Shown here: positions 1 through 7,567 of the stretch, in pieces
Layout: each line of letters begins with the position of its first letter
How positions within the stretch are numbered: the first letter of the stretch is position 1
Source of the DNA: Clostridiales bacterium UBA1389
GTDB taxonomy: Bacteria; Bacillota; Clostridia; Oscillospirales; CAG-382
Length of the DNA stretch: 33,350 nt
Direction: 5' to 3'
Assembly: GCA_002305335.1 (NCBI GenBank)
Contig: DBQR01000019.1
Location: forward strand, 30,686-64,035
Translations under genes and position numbers: made by a program
The notes under the pieces: generated by a model
The model's database searches: none
Seen by the model: only the letters and a program-made list of their open reading frames with translations
What the model was told of the DNA's origin: nothing

Positions 1-243
1 CAGCTTCTCCGCGTAGGCGTTTTCGTAATCGTCCCCCGCCTTGGCCTTTTCCTTGTTCAGGTTGTCCCGTTTCTGGCGGATGGAGTTGAGCTTTGCCTGA
101 AGGGCTTTGAGTTCCTCCTGGTCTTCTGCAATGGTTGTGGTTTTACCCGCCTCAACACCGGCAAAAAACAAAGAGGAAGCGGTAAAGGTAAGGCAGATAA
201 TAATGCTTATTGCGAAAGCCCAGACCTTTATGACTTTTTTCAT
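1..243 (-). CDS. Murein hydrolase activator (EnvC/PcsB-like), N-terminal part only
   Basis: Only the first 81 codons are in the window; the gene continues past position 1. The ATG at 243-241 follows AAGGAAGGGCTACAT. The product begins with a signal peptide (MKKVIKVWAF, then a hydrophobic run ending near SSLFFAGVEA) and then a Lys/Glu/Gln-rich stretch (EELKALQAKLNSIRQKRDNL) with heptad character, typical of the coiled coil that precedes the M23 peptidase or CHAP domain in EnvC/PcsB-type proteins. It lies 56 bp downstream of ftsX, which is where the FtsEX-controlled wall hydrolase is commonly encoded. The inference is that it is exported, bound by the extracellular loop of FtsX, and cleaves or activates cleavage of septal peptidoglycan. 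The catalytic domain is outside the window, so the peptidase class cannot be seen. Confidence 0.75.
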   Translation of the reverse strand, partial: MKKVIKVWAFAISIIICLTFTASSLFFAGVEAGKTTTIAEDQEELKALQAKLNSIRQKRDNLNKEKAKAGDDYENAYAEKL

Positions 244-299
244 ATGTAGCCCTTCCTTTCAACACTCAGAATAATGACGATTTATGTTTGATAAATAAT

Positions 300-1196
300 T
301 TACTCGCTTAAATATTTCTTTATGGAAATCCCCGAAGCCACCGTTCCGGCGAACAGACCGATACCCAAAAAGCCGGCTCCCACTAAAACGGCGGAATTTA
401 TAAAGGGGGAAATGGTTTCAATCTTGTAGGAATACAAAATGTCGGTAATAACCTTTTCGTAAAGATAATACTGTATTCCGTAGGCAACACAGGCGGAAAA
501 GATGCCTATGATTATTCCTTCTATTAAATAGGGGGTTATGATAAAGGCGTTGGTTGCCCCCACATACCTCATTATGGCGATTTCGTCCCGTCTTGCAAAC
601 ACCCCCAGCTTTATGGTGTTCATTATAACGAACAAGGCGACGATAAGCAGCATTCCCATAAGGATGACCGCTATGGCCATCATTCCGTTTGAAACCCGGT
701 CAACCTCCTCCGCAAGACCTATCTTGTGGCGGGTTTCGCTTATATATTCCAGATTATTTATAAAGTTGTTTAGAGCTTCCGCCCCCTCGGCCTTTTCGAA
801 GGTTATTTCAAAGGTATCGGGAAGGGGATTCAACCGATCCTCGCTGAGGTACATCCCCAAATCGATATCTTCTCCCATTTCCTCCTTAAGCCTTTCGAGG
901 CCGGTTTTCTTATCTACGAATTCAACGGTTATGCCGGTGTTGTAGGCTTCTATTTCTGCTTTCATATCGGCAATGTCCCCGTTGGTGGCGGAGGGGTCTA
1001 TGTAGGCGACTATGACATTCAGGGTGTCCATTCTTTCAAGGTTGTCGTTTAAAGCCTTTGCTATAAGCCCGAAGGTGCCTACAATCAGCATACAGCAAAC
1101 CAGCACCAGAATGGAGGCGGTTGACATTATGGAGTTTCTGAAAATCCCCACAATCCCCTGGCCGAAGAGATAAAAAAAGTTCCTAATCAGTTTCAT
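300..1196 (-). CDS. ftsX: Cell division ABC transporter permease FtsX
   Basis: The protein is 298 aa. It has one N-terminal membrane segment (about residues 22-45), a large extracytoplasmic loop (about 46-165) and three C-terminal membrane segments (about 170-195, 220-243, 268-290), the standard FtsX topology. Conserved FtsX text includes RNSIMSTASI at the N terminus and FARRDEIAIMRYVGAT in the cytoplasmic loop before TM3. FtsX partners the FtsE ATPase and relays ATP hydrolysis to an extracellular peptidoglycan hydrolase. An ATG also exists 6 nt upstream (1202), but GGGAGG is only 2 nt from it and 8 nt from the ATG at 1196, so the inner start is preferred. The start lies inside the 3' end of ftsE, implying translational coupling. 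The downstream gene encodes the probable hydrolase partner. Confidence 0.95.
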   Translation of the reverse strand: MKLIRNFFYLFGQGIVGIFRNSIMSTASILVLVCCMLIVGTFGLIAKALNDNLERMDTLNVIVAYIDPSATNGDIADMKAEIEAYNTGITVEFVDKKTGLERLKEEMGEDIDLGMYLSEDRLNPLPDTFEITFEKAEGAEALNNFINNLEYISETRHKIGLAEEVDRVSNGMMAIAVILMGMLLIVALFVIMNTIKLGVFARRDEIAIMRYVGATNAFIITPYLIEGIIIGIFSACVAYGIQYYLYEKVITDILYSYKIETISPFINSAVLVGAGFLGIGLFAGTVASGISIKKYLSE

Positions 1197-1869
1197 CGTC
1201 ATAGCCTCCCGACCTGTCGGACACGATTTCTCCGTCGCGGATGGTTACGACCCGCTTTTTGAATATATTGACAAGATCCTTTTCATGGGTTACCACAATA
1301 ACCGTTTTCCCCAAATTGTTTATCCTTATAAGCAGATCCATTAGCTCCCTGGACATTTCCGGGTCCACGTTACCGGTGGGCTCGTCGGCGATGATAACCT
1401 GGGGGTTGTTCACCAGCGCCCTGGCAAATGCAACACGCTGCTGTTCGCCGCCGGACAGTTCGTCGGGGAAGCGGTCGGCCTTGTCGGTGAGTTCCACAAG
1501 ATTAAGGAACACCGGCACCTTTTTCCGGATAACCGAGGGCTTTTCGCCGATAACCCTTAAGGCGAAGGCGATGTTTTCGTACACCGTCTTGTTGGGGAAA
1601 AGCCTGAAGTCCTGGAACACCACCCCCATGGTGCGTCGTAAATAGGGGATTTTCCGTTTTGGCAGCTTTTCCAGCTTGAATTTCCCCGTGTGAAGCTGAC
1701 CGCCGGTTATGCGTTCTTCCCCCATTAAAAGCTTTGTGAGGGTGGTTTTCCCCGCGCCGGATTTTCCGACGATGAACACGAACTCTCCGTCGTTTATCTT
1801 AAGATTAACGTTCCGGAGAGCTACCGTTCCGTTGGGGTAAACCATGGAAACATTCTGAAAGGTTATCAT
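1183..1869 (-). CDS. ftsE: Cell division ATP-binding protein FtsE
   Basis: This 228-aa ABC ATPase shows every expected motif: Walker A GKSGAGKTT (35-43), Q-loop Gln86 (VVFQDFRL), signature LSGGEQQ (138-144), Walker B VIIADEPTG (158-166) and H-loop His195 (VVTHEKD). Length and the N-terminal MITFQNVSMVYPNG are typical of FtsE. The ATG is preceded by AAGGATTAAGCA. It overlaps the start of ftsX, so the two subunits are made together. The protein sits at the cytoplasmic face of the membrane as the motor of the FtsEX complex. A PucR/CdaR-like regulator gene ends only 18 bp upstream on the same strand, so the four genes appear to form one transcript. Confidence 0.97.
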   Translation of the reverse strand: MITFQNVSMVYPNGTVALRNVNLKINDGEFVFIVGKSGAGKTTLTKLLMGEERITGGQLHTGKFKLEKLPKRKIPYLRRTMGVVFQDFRLFPNKTVYENIAFALRVIGEKPSVIRKKVPVFLNLVELTDKADRFPDELSGGEQQRVAFARALVNNPQVIIADEPTGNVDPEMSRELMDLLIRINNLGKTVIVVTHEKDLVNIFKKRVVTIRDGEIVSDRSGGYDDETD

Positions 1870-1887
1870 TGCTTAATCCTTAGTTTT

Positions 1888-2973
1888 TCAATACATAGTG
1901 GGTTTGGACGCGATGTATTTCTTAACCATTAACGCCACCTTGAAGGTTATGGCGTGGTCAAATTCCCGAAGGTCCAGACCGGTAAGCTTTTTAATCTTTT
2001 CAAGCCGGTAAACCAGGGTGTTGCGGTGGACAAACAGCTTGCGGCTGGTTTCTGAAACATTCAGGTTGTTGTCGAAAAATGCCTGAATGGTCATCAGGGT
2101 TTCCCTGTCAAGAGACTCAAGGGACCCCCGCTTGAACACCTCCTGCAGAAACATTTCGCAAAGGGTGGTGGGGAGCTGGTATATCAGCCTGCCTATGCCT
2201 AAATTTTCGTAGTTTATGATATTCTTTTCCGAACCGAACACCTTTCCCACTTCAAGGGCTACCTGGGCGTCCTTGTAGGACCTTGCCAGTTCCTTGATGC
2301 TTTGAACCACCGAACCAATACCGATAACAGTACGGTAGTAGAATTCGCTGGAAGCGGTGTCGGCAATGGATTTGGCGATGTTTTCGATCGATTTGTTTTC
2401 CGCCGCCGTCTTAAGCTCCTTGACAAGGACAATGTCGCTTTCGCTTACTGAAATGACGTAATCCCTGGATTTGTCGGGGAACAGGTTCTGCACCACGTCA
2501 TAGGGGAGCACGTCGCCTTTGTTAAGGAAACGGATAAGGTAAACCACCCGGTTTATCTCGCTGTCAAAACGCAGCTCCTTTGCCTTGATGTATATGTCCC
2601 CGGGGAGAATATTGTCAAGGATTATGTTTTTGATAAAGTTGGCCTTGTCGTATTTTTCGTCATAAAGGGTTTTCAGATTCGTTAGGGAAACGGAAATTAT
2701 GGCAGCAAGGGTTTTGCTTACCTCGTCCACCCCTTCGGCAAAGGCGATGTATTCCGCCCGGGTATGGGAACCGATTGACTTGTAGGTGAACCCGTTGACG
2801 GTAAAGGAGTCGAAGGTGTAGGAAATTTCCTCCACCACCTCGCTGCGTATTTCACCGATATGGGAAAGGGAGGAGCAGGCAATAACCGTCCCCTTATCGT
2901 CCACCACACCGATTATCCTGTCTGTGGAATCCTTCATCTGATAAATAAGTCCCTGAAACAATTTGTTGGACAT
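1888..2973 (-). CDS. PucR/CdaR-family transcriptional regulator
   Basis: The protein is 361 aa. The last 60 or so residues form the PucR-type helix-turn-helix: TIQAFFDNNLNVSETSRKL, then FVHRNTLVYRLEKI and GLDLREFDHAITFKVALMV. That arrangement defines the CdaR/PucR C-terminal domain. The middle (about 135-275) resembles the GGDEF-like CdaR domain, and the N-terminal 120 residues could be a ligand-sensing domain (VVDDKGTVIACSS). Family members usually control sugar-diacid, purine or amino-acid genes, often those beside them. Here the next genes are ftsE and ftsX, 18 bp downstream, so it may control division genes or only share their transcript. The ATG follows AAGGAACGGTCAAGCG. The ligand cannot be inferred. 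Confidence 0.88.
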   Translation of the reverse strand: MSNKLFQGLIYQMKDSTDRIIGVVDDKGTVIACSSLSHIGEIRSEVVEEISYTFDSFTVNGFTYKSIGSHTRAEYIAFAEGVDEVSKTLAAIISVSLTNLKTLYDEKYDKANFIKNIILDNILPGDIYIKAKELRFDSEINRVVYLIRFLNKGDVLPYDVVQNLFPDKSRDYVISVSESDIVLVKELKTAAENKSIENIAKSIADTASSEFYYRTVIGIGSVVQSIKELARSYKDAQVALEVGKVFGSEKNIINYENLGIGRLIYQLPTTLCEMFLQEVFKRGSLESLDRETLMTIQAFFDNNLNVSETSRKLFVHRNTLVYRLEKIKKLTGLDLREFDHAITFKVALMVKKYIASKPTMY

Positions 2974-3284
2974 CGCTTGACCGTTCCTTTCTTAAATATC
3001 CGTTTTTTTGCTATACGGCGTATTTGCGGCGAATAGTCAATGGGTTTATGTATTAAGGATTGCTTTTAAAACCGTAAAAACCCTGTATGCATTAATAGTA
3101 CCAATAAGTTATAATACAATATTTATTTATAATTTTCAAGTAATTGCTGAAGATTTTACCAAAAATTCATTATTTTTTTTGTAGATTTTTGACTATAAAA
3201 GCCGGTAAAAGCAGGTAAATGACGGTTATGAAGGAAACGTAAAACATTATGTCAACGGAAAATAGTTACATATGTATAAAACGC
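2974..3284. other. AT-rich intergenic region between divergent genes
   Basis: This is the divergent spacer between the PucR-like regulator (minus) and the DUF1292 gene (plus). It is clearly AT-richer than its flanks. I found no ORF, strong inverted repeat or RNA-like structure in it. It must hold the minus-strand promoter of the ftsEX operon, but no convincing -35/-10 pair stood out. Confidence 0.5.
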
Positions 3285-3313
3285 TTGACATTGGGTAAAT
3301 GGTATGTTAGAAT
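3285..3313 (+). promoter_or_regulatory. Sigma-A promoter of the DUF1292 gene
   Basis: TTGACA at 3285-3290 is a perfect -35. A 17-bp spacer is followed by TAGAAT at 3308-3313, a good -10. Transcription would start near 3320, about 38 nt before the ATG at 3358. Confidence 0.85.
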
Positions 3314-3357
3314 ACCCCTGCAGGTAAGAAAGCATTATTTATCATACGGAGGATAAT

Positions 3358-3678
3358 ATGACCGACAGCAACGAGCAGATTATAACCCTTACCGACGAAG
3401 AAGGAAACGAAACCGAATTCTATGTTATCGGCGACCTTGAAATTGAAGGCAAAGTCTATGTAGCCCTGGAACCGGTGGAAAACGATAATGACGAGTATGT
3501 TATCCTTCGTGTTGAAGCCGACGAAAACGGCGATGAAACCCTGGTCACTATCGACAACGACGAGGAGTTCGACAAAGCCGCGGAAGCCTTTGAAAACGAG
3601 TTTATGAGCGAACTTGATCTTGACGAAGCCTACGACGAAGACGAGGACGTGGAAGAGACCGACGGAGAAGACGAATAA
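3358..3678 (+). CDS. DUF1292 (YrzB-like) acidic protein
   Basis: A 106-aa, strongly acidic cytosolic protein. The core ITLTDEEGNETEFYVIGDLEIEG and the following YVALEPVENDNDEYVILRV match DUF1292/YrzB. The last 35 residues are almost entirely Asp/Glu (LDLDEAYDEDEDVEETDGEDE region). GGAGGATAAT immediately precedes the ATG, and a near-consensus promoter lies 45 bp upstream. In many Firmicutes the family sits beside alaS, yrzL and ruvX; here it is monocistronic and followed by a structured RNA region. The molecular role of the family is not established. Confidence 0.9.
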   Translation: MTDSNEQIITLTDEEGNETEFYVIGDLEIEGKVYVALEPVENDNDEYVILRVEADENGDETLVTIDNDEEFDKAAEAFENEFMSELDLDEAYDEDEDVEETDGEDE

Positions 3679-3713
3679 ATTAACATCACACAAGGTTTTA
3701 GCATATACTGTAA

Positions 3714-3743
3714 TGTAAATGATTGTTTGTGACAATATTTACA
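3714..3743. repeat. Inverted repeat downstream of the DUF1292 gene
   Basis: TGTAAAT at 3714-3720 pairs with ATTTACA at 3737-3743, and an inner TTGT pairs with ACAA. The hairpin has no following T tract, so it is not a typical terminator. It could be a processing or stability hairpin between the DUF1292 coding sequence and the downstream RNA, or a protein-binding palindrome. Confidence 0.45.
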
Positions 3744-3779
3744 GACAAAAAACGCAACGGGAAACCGTAAGGCAAAAAG

Positions 3780-3978
3780 CCGAATACCTCCTGCCCGGTG
3801 CGTGTATTTCCGAGTATAAACCCACATATACGAAAAGGAGCACACATTCCGCCTGCGGGGATGCAGGCCTCCCGTTTGAAGGCTGTTAAAGCCGCAAGGC
3901 GCACCCTTCGGACGGATGTTGGAAGCACAAAGGGGCGGAGAGTGCACCATCCTGCTTGGGCAGGGTTTCGTTATTCGG
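3780..3978 (+). ncRNA. Candidate structured non-coding RNA (about 200 nt, class unknown)
   Basis: Nested long-range pairings close this segment: CCGAATA 3780-3786 with TATTCGG 3972-3978; CCTGCCC 3790-3796 with GGGCAGG 3958-3964; GGTGC 3797-3801 with GCACC 3944-3948. Inside are a branched arm (GTGT 3802-3805 with ACAC 3842-3845, TTCC with GGAG, GTATA 3814-3818 with TATAC 3827-3831), TCCGCC 3848-3853 with GGCGGA 3934-3939, and an 11-bp stem 3872-3882 with 3905-3915 using two G-U pairs and enclosing a GCAA tetraloop hairpin (3891-3900). It lies between DUF1292 and a terminator, on the plus strand. I see no RNase P, tmRNA or SRP signature. A 6S-type or raiA-type RNA is possible but I could not match either consensus from memory. 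It may be processed from the DUF1292 transcript; no separate promoter is obvious. Confidence 0.6.
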
Positions 3979-4042
3979 GAATCACGGCCATGGCGGGGTT
4001 TTTCGTATTTATATTTTTCTGCCTTGTAATATTCAGTAAAAT

Positions 4043-4080
4043 AAGAGCACTTTTAGGACATAAAAGTGCTCTTTTATTTT
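4043..4080. terminator. Bidirectional rho-independent terminator
   Basis: A perfect 13-bp stem (4043-4055 with 4061-4073) with loop GGACA is followed by TTTATTTT on the plus strand and by TATTTTAC on the minus strand. It ends the DUF1292/RNA transcript from the left and the cmk...ispH-rpsA operon from the right. Confidence 0.92.
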
Positions 4081-4084
4081 GTAT

Positions 4085-6139
4085 TTAAGCGTTTTCCTGC
4101 GTGCTTTCATCGCCGGATGAAGCATCGGCAGAGTCTTCAGCCCGGATTTCGGGGGATTCGTTCGGGGTCTGTTCGCTTCCGATGGTGTTAGCCGCGGCGA
4201 TATCCTCTTCGGTAACCTCCTCGGGTTCAAGCAGAGCCTTTATGGAAAGGCTTACCCGGTTCTTCTCCTCGTCGATGGCGGTTATTTTGGCATCCACCTT
4301 TTCGCCCACCTTAAGCACCGAGGCGGGATTGGGGACAAACTTCCGGCCTATCTGGGAACAATGGATAAGTCCGTCGACTCCGGGTACGATTTCGGCAAAG
4401 GCGCCGAAGGGCATAAGGCTGACTATGGTGACGTTCACCACGTCCCCCGCCTTGTAGGTGGTCTTAAAGACGTTCCAGGGGTTGGTCTCTTCGGTCTTGT
4501 AGCCCAATGAAATGCGTTCCCGTTCCCGGTCGGCTTCCTTAACGAACACTTCCACGGTGTCCCCCACCTTGAACAGCTCGGCGGGATTGCGGGGGCGTCC
4601 CCAGAACATTTCCGAAACGTGAATCATGCCGTCGGTGGGACCTATGTTTACAAAGGCGCCGTAGTTGGTAACCGACCTTACGGTTCCGGTAATCTTTTTG
4701 CCTGTTTCTATCTGGGAGTAGAACTCGTCGAGAATCTGCTTGCGTTCGGCCTTTTTCGCCGTGCGGATGGAACCCACAACCCTTTTTCTGGCTGCGTTGT
4801 AGTCGATAATCTTAACCGGCACCTTCTGACCCCTGAGGGATTCCAGGTTGTTGGCATCGGCGCCACACTGTCCGGCGGGGACGAATACCCTAACTCCCCC
4901 CACATTGACTATGACGCCGCCCTTAACCGTATCCTTAACTGTGCCGTGAAGGATTTCGCCGCTTTCGTAAGCGGATGCGACTTTGCCGATGTTCTTGGCT
5001 TCGTCAAGGCGCTTTTTCGACAGCATTACGGTACCTTCGACTTCGGAAAACTTGGTACAAACCGCATCTATCGGATCGCCTACGCGGAAGGAACTTACGT
5101 CAACTTCGCCGTCTGCCGAAAGCTCGTCGACGGGGAGTATTCCCGTGTGCTTGGTTCCCAGATCCACTTTGATTTCGGCCGGTGTGACTGCAAGAATGGT
5201 TCCCGTTACCCTTTCCCCTATATTTAATGTTTTGAATGACTTGTCCAAAAGTTCCGCAAAGCTGAGTTCCTGATTAGCGGTTTCTGTCATGGCTTGTTTT
5301 ACCTCCTGTATTATAACGCCGGGTGTTGAGGCGCCGGCAATTATTGCGATTTTTTTGCGGTTTTTAATGTTTTCGAGATGGGGGGCTAAATCCTCTGCGT
5401 TTTCGATAAAAATGGTGTTTTTGCAGACTTCGGACGCAATCTCAAACAGCTTTTCGGTGTTTGACGACCCCCGGCTCCCCACCACCGCCACCATATCCGC
5501 CTCCGAGGCAAGCTCAAGGGCTTCCTTCTGGCGGACATCGGTAACAGAGCATATTGTATCAAAAATTTTTCCGTTTGTATATAGGGTTTTGAAATTTTTC
5601 TCAAATTCTTTCCAAACCGACGTGTTTAAAGTGGTCTGGGTTACCACAAAAACCTCTTTTCCCTCCGAAATTGCCCTTTTTATATATTCAAGGGCGTCGT
5701 CACCCTTGGAAAAAGCTTCGCATTCCCCGCCGGCAAAGGACATTACCCCCTTTACCTCCGGGTGGTTTTTGTCCCCCAATATTACGCAGATGCCCCCATT
5801 TTCGGATTCCTTTGAAACGATATTATGGATTTTCGAAACATAGGGACAGGTGGCGTCAATATATTTTATCCCTTTGGCGTGTAATTTTTCGTAAATGACC
5901 TTTTGTTCCCCGTGGGTGCGGATGAATACCACCCCGTTATCCGGAAGACCGTCGATATCCGAAGGGGTTATAAACTTCACGTTCCGCTTTTTAAGGTTTT
6001 CGTTAAAGGTTTTGTTGTGAATAAGCTCCCCGAGACAGTAAACCCTGCTTCCTTTTTCAAGCTCGGTTTCCAGCATTTCGGCAGCCCGTTTGACACCGGG
6101 GCAGAAGCCCGCGTTTTTGGCGACAACGATTTCAGCCAT
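4085..6139 (-). CDS. ispH: IspH (HMBPP reductase) fused to ribosomal protein S1
   Basis: A 684-aa fusion. Residues 1-283 are IspH, which reduces HMBPP to IPP/DMAPP in the MEP pathway: the three [4Fe-4S] cysteines are Cys13 (AGFCPGVKRA), Cys98 (DATCPY) and Cys197 (DTICSVT), with substrate-site His41, His76 (RTHGEQ), His126 and Glu128 (KNHPEVKG). Residues about 307-630 carry four S1 RNA-binding repeats, each with a G-x-x-[VIL]-x-G-T-[VI] strand and an IHVSE-type motif in repeat 3 (MIHVSEMFW) and repeat 4 (LIHCSQI). The tail is acidic. This architecture is known in Clostridia. It is the last gene of the cmk-udp-plsC-ispH operon; AAGGATATAATCTG precedes the ATG. All catalytic residues look intact. 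Confidence 0.97.
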   Translation of the reverse strand: MAEIVVAKNAGFCPGVKRAAEMLETELEKGSRVYCLGELIHNKTFNENLKKRNVKFITPSDIDGLPDNGVVFIRTHGEQKVIYEKLHAKGIKYIDATCPYVSKIHNIVSKESENGGICVILGDKNHPEVKGVMSFAGGECEAFSKGDDALEYIKRAISEGKEVFVVTQTTLNTSVWKEFEKNFKTLYTNGKIFDTICSVTDVRQKEALELASEADMVAVVGSRGSSNTEKLFEIASEVCKNTIFIENAEDLAPHLENIKNRKKIAIIAGASTPGVIIQEVKQAMTETANQELSFAELLDKSFKTLNIGERVTGTILAVTPAEIKVDLGTKHTGILPVDELSADGEVDVSSFRVGDPIDAVCTKFSEVEGTVMLSKKRLDEAKNIGKVASAYESGEILHGTVKDTVKGGVIVNVGGVRVFVPAGQCGADANNLESLRGQKVPVKIIDYNAARKRVVGSIRTAKKAERKQILDEFYSQIETGKKITGTVRSVTNYGAFVNIGPTDGMIHVSEMFWGRPRNPAELFKVGDTVEVFVKEADRERERISLGYKTEETNPWNVFKTTYKAGDVVNVTIVSLMPFGAFAEIVPGVDGLIHCSQIGRKFVPNPASVLKVGEKVDAKITAIDEEKNRVSLSIKALLEPEEVTEEDIAAANTIGSEQTPNESPEIRAEDSADASSGDESTQENA

Positions 6140-6155
6140 CAGATTATATCCTTAA

Positions 6156-6752
6156 TCAGTTTGAATCAAAGGGTTCGCACACCTTTGAAAAAAGATATTC
6201 GGTGATTTCCTCTTTCGAGGGACTTTTGGATATGGACGAATATTCCTCATAAGGAATGGGCTTATGAATAATGATTCTGGTTTTCCTGAACATCCCCGGC
6301 TGATTGCGTTTTGTCACGATTGATACCGGAAGCACGGTGGCCTTCGCCATGGCGGCGATAAAAGCCAGGCCGGCATGTGCCTGCTGAGGGGTGGGCTTAA
6401 TCCTTCTCAGCCTTGTCCCCTGGGGGAAGATGCCTAAACAGTTCCCTTCCTTAACCGTGGCTAAGCACTTGCGGAGCGCATTGGTATCCAGGCCCTCCCG
6501 GTTTATGGGAATGGAACCGGTGACTTTGAATATCCACCTTAAAAATGCGTATTTCATAAGCTCCCTTTTGCCCATCCAGACGGGATTGGCCTTAAGGGCT
6601 ACCGTCACCAGCACCGGGTCCACATAGGAGGAATGGTTGCCGTAGACAATGTAGGGGGTATCGGGTTCGTTTTCCTTCCCCTCCACCTTCACCCGGAAAA
6701 GCAGCTTTACGGGATATTTAAGTATTGCAATAATAAAATTGTATAGTTTCAA
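6156..6752 (-). CDS. plsC: 1-acyl-sn-glycerol-3-phosphate acyltransferase
   Basis: A 198-aa PlsC-family protein. It has the HX4D catalytic motif as NHSSYVDP (His40, Asp45), the acceptor-binding region IPINREG (81-87) and FPQGTR (109-114, where Gln replaces the usual Glu). It acylates lysophosphatidic acid to phosphatidic acid at the membrane. No ATG is available before residue 60, so the start is the TTG at 6752, supported by GGTCGGTGGGG just upstream. It is 16 bp from ispH-rpsA and 12 bp from uridine phosphorylase. plsC between cmk and ispH-rpsA is a recurrent clostridial arrangement. Confidence 0.93.
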   Translation of the reverse strand: MKLYNFIIAILKYPVKLLFRVKVEGKENEPDTPYIVYGNHSSYVDPVLVTVALKANPVWMGKRELMKYAFLRWIFKVTGSIPINREGLDTNALRKCLATVKEGNCLGIFPQGTRLRRIKPTPQQAHAGLAFIAAMAKATVLPVSIVTKRNQPGMFRKTRIIIHKPIPYEEYSSISKSPSKEEITEYLFSKVCEPFDSN

Positions 6753-6764
6753 AACCCCACCGAC

Positions 6765-7547
6765 CTATAATTTAATTAACCCTTTGTCCTGCTTTATAAT
6801 CAGGCGGAAAGCCTCAACGGCACATTTTATTGCCCTGTCCGCATCGTGGACGCAGTCATTGCCAAGACCGGCTTTTTCCCGTTCCTGGTTCCAGACCACC
6901 GAAAAAACCGCCCCGCATTTCAGGCTCCGTGACGCGGCAACGGTAAACAATGCAGCCGATTCCATTTCGCTTGCCAATACGCCAAGCTGTTTATATGCCT
7001 TCCATTTGCTTATCAGTTCGTCGGATACCGGCATCCCTTCGGGACAGTGCTGTCCGTAAAAGGAATCCTTTGCCTGGACCACGCCGACATGGGTATTCGG
7101 CTGAAGATTTAACTTTTTGGCCGCTTCGTACAGGGCAAGGGTAATTCCGAAGTCGGCACTTGCCGGATAACCCGCCGGGGCGTATTCATAGCTGGTGCCG
7201 TCCTGCCGTACGGCGGAGGAGGCTATAACTATATCTCCCGCCTTTACGTTCAGGCTTATTCCGCCGCAGGTGCCCGCCCGGATAAATTTTTTCGCCCCTA
7301 TGTTAGCCAGCTCCTCCATGGCGATGGCGGCGGAAGGGCCCCCTATGCCGGTGGAGGTAACGCTTATCTTAACCCCTTCAAGAAAGCCGGTGTATGTAAC
7401 AAACTCTCTGTTGGAGGCAACGAATTCAGGGTTGTCGAAGCAGGAGGCGATTTTTTCGCACCTTCCCGGGTCACCGGGGAGGATAACGTATTCCCCCACA
7501 TCCCCGGCGTGGCAGTTTATATGATATTGTAGGTCCTCCCGGTTCAT
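6765..7547 (-). CDS. udp: Uridine phosphorylase (nucleoside phosphorylase family)
   Basis: A 260-aa enzyme of the PNP/UDP family. The phosphate-binding start GDPGRCEKIA (about 25-34), the signature VTSTGIGGPSAAIAMEELA and the adjacent FIRAGTCGG match uridine phosphorylases. The substrate Glu-Met-Glu region appears as ASEMESAALF. It cleaves uridine with phosphate to uracil and ribose-1-phosphate for pyrimidine salvage in the cytosol. It sits between cmk and plsC in the operon, so two pyrimidine-nucleotide genes are adjacent. A broader nucleoside specificity cannot be excluded from sequence. Confidence 0.88.
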   Translation of the reverse strand: MNREDLQYHINCHAGDVGEYVILPGDPGRCEKIASCFDNPEFVASNREFVTYTGFLEGVKISVTSTGIGGPSAAIAMEELANIGAKKFIRAGTCGGISLNVKAGDIVIASSAVRQDGTSYEYAPAGYPASADFGITLALYEAAKKLNLQPNTHVGVVQAKDSFYGQHCPEGMPVSDELISKWKAYKQLGVLASEMESAALFTVAASRSLKCGAVFSVVWNQEREKAGLGNDCVHDADRAIKCAVEAFRLIIKQDKGLIKL

Positions 7548-7567
7548 TACAATATAACCTTTCTTAA

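Noticed and set aside
3307..3735. A 142-codon minus-strand frame over the DUF1292 gene
   Set aside because: It is the antisense of an Asp/Glu-rich gene, giving Val/Phe-rich hydrophobic sequence; no ribosome site, and the plus-strand gene has a promoter and good SD.
3780..3978. Reading the structured region as RNase P RNA, tmRNA or SRP RNA
   Set aside because: The conserved cores expected for these RNAs (for example GAGGAAAGTCC, the SRP GGAAGGAAGCAGC-type loop, or a tmRNA tag frame with tRNA-like ends) are not present.
4619..5227. A 202-codon plus-strand frame inside ispH-rpsA
   Set aside because: It is antisense to the conserved S1 repeats and IspH end, with no ribosome site; the minus-strand protein is unambiguous.
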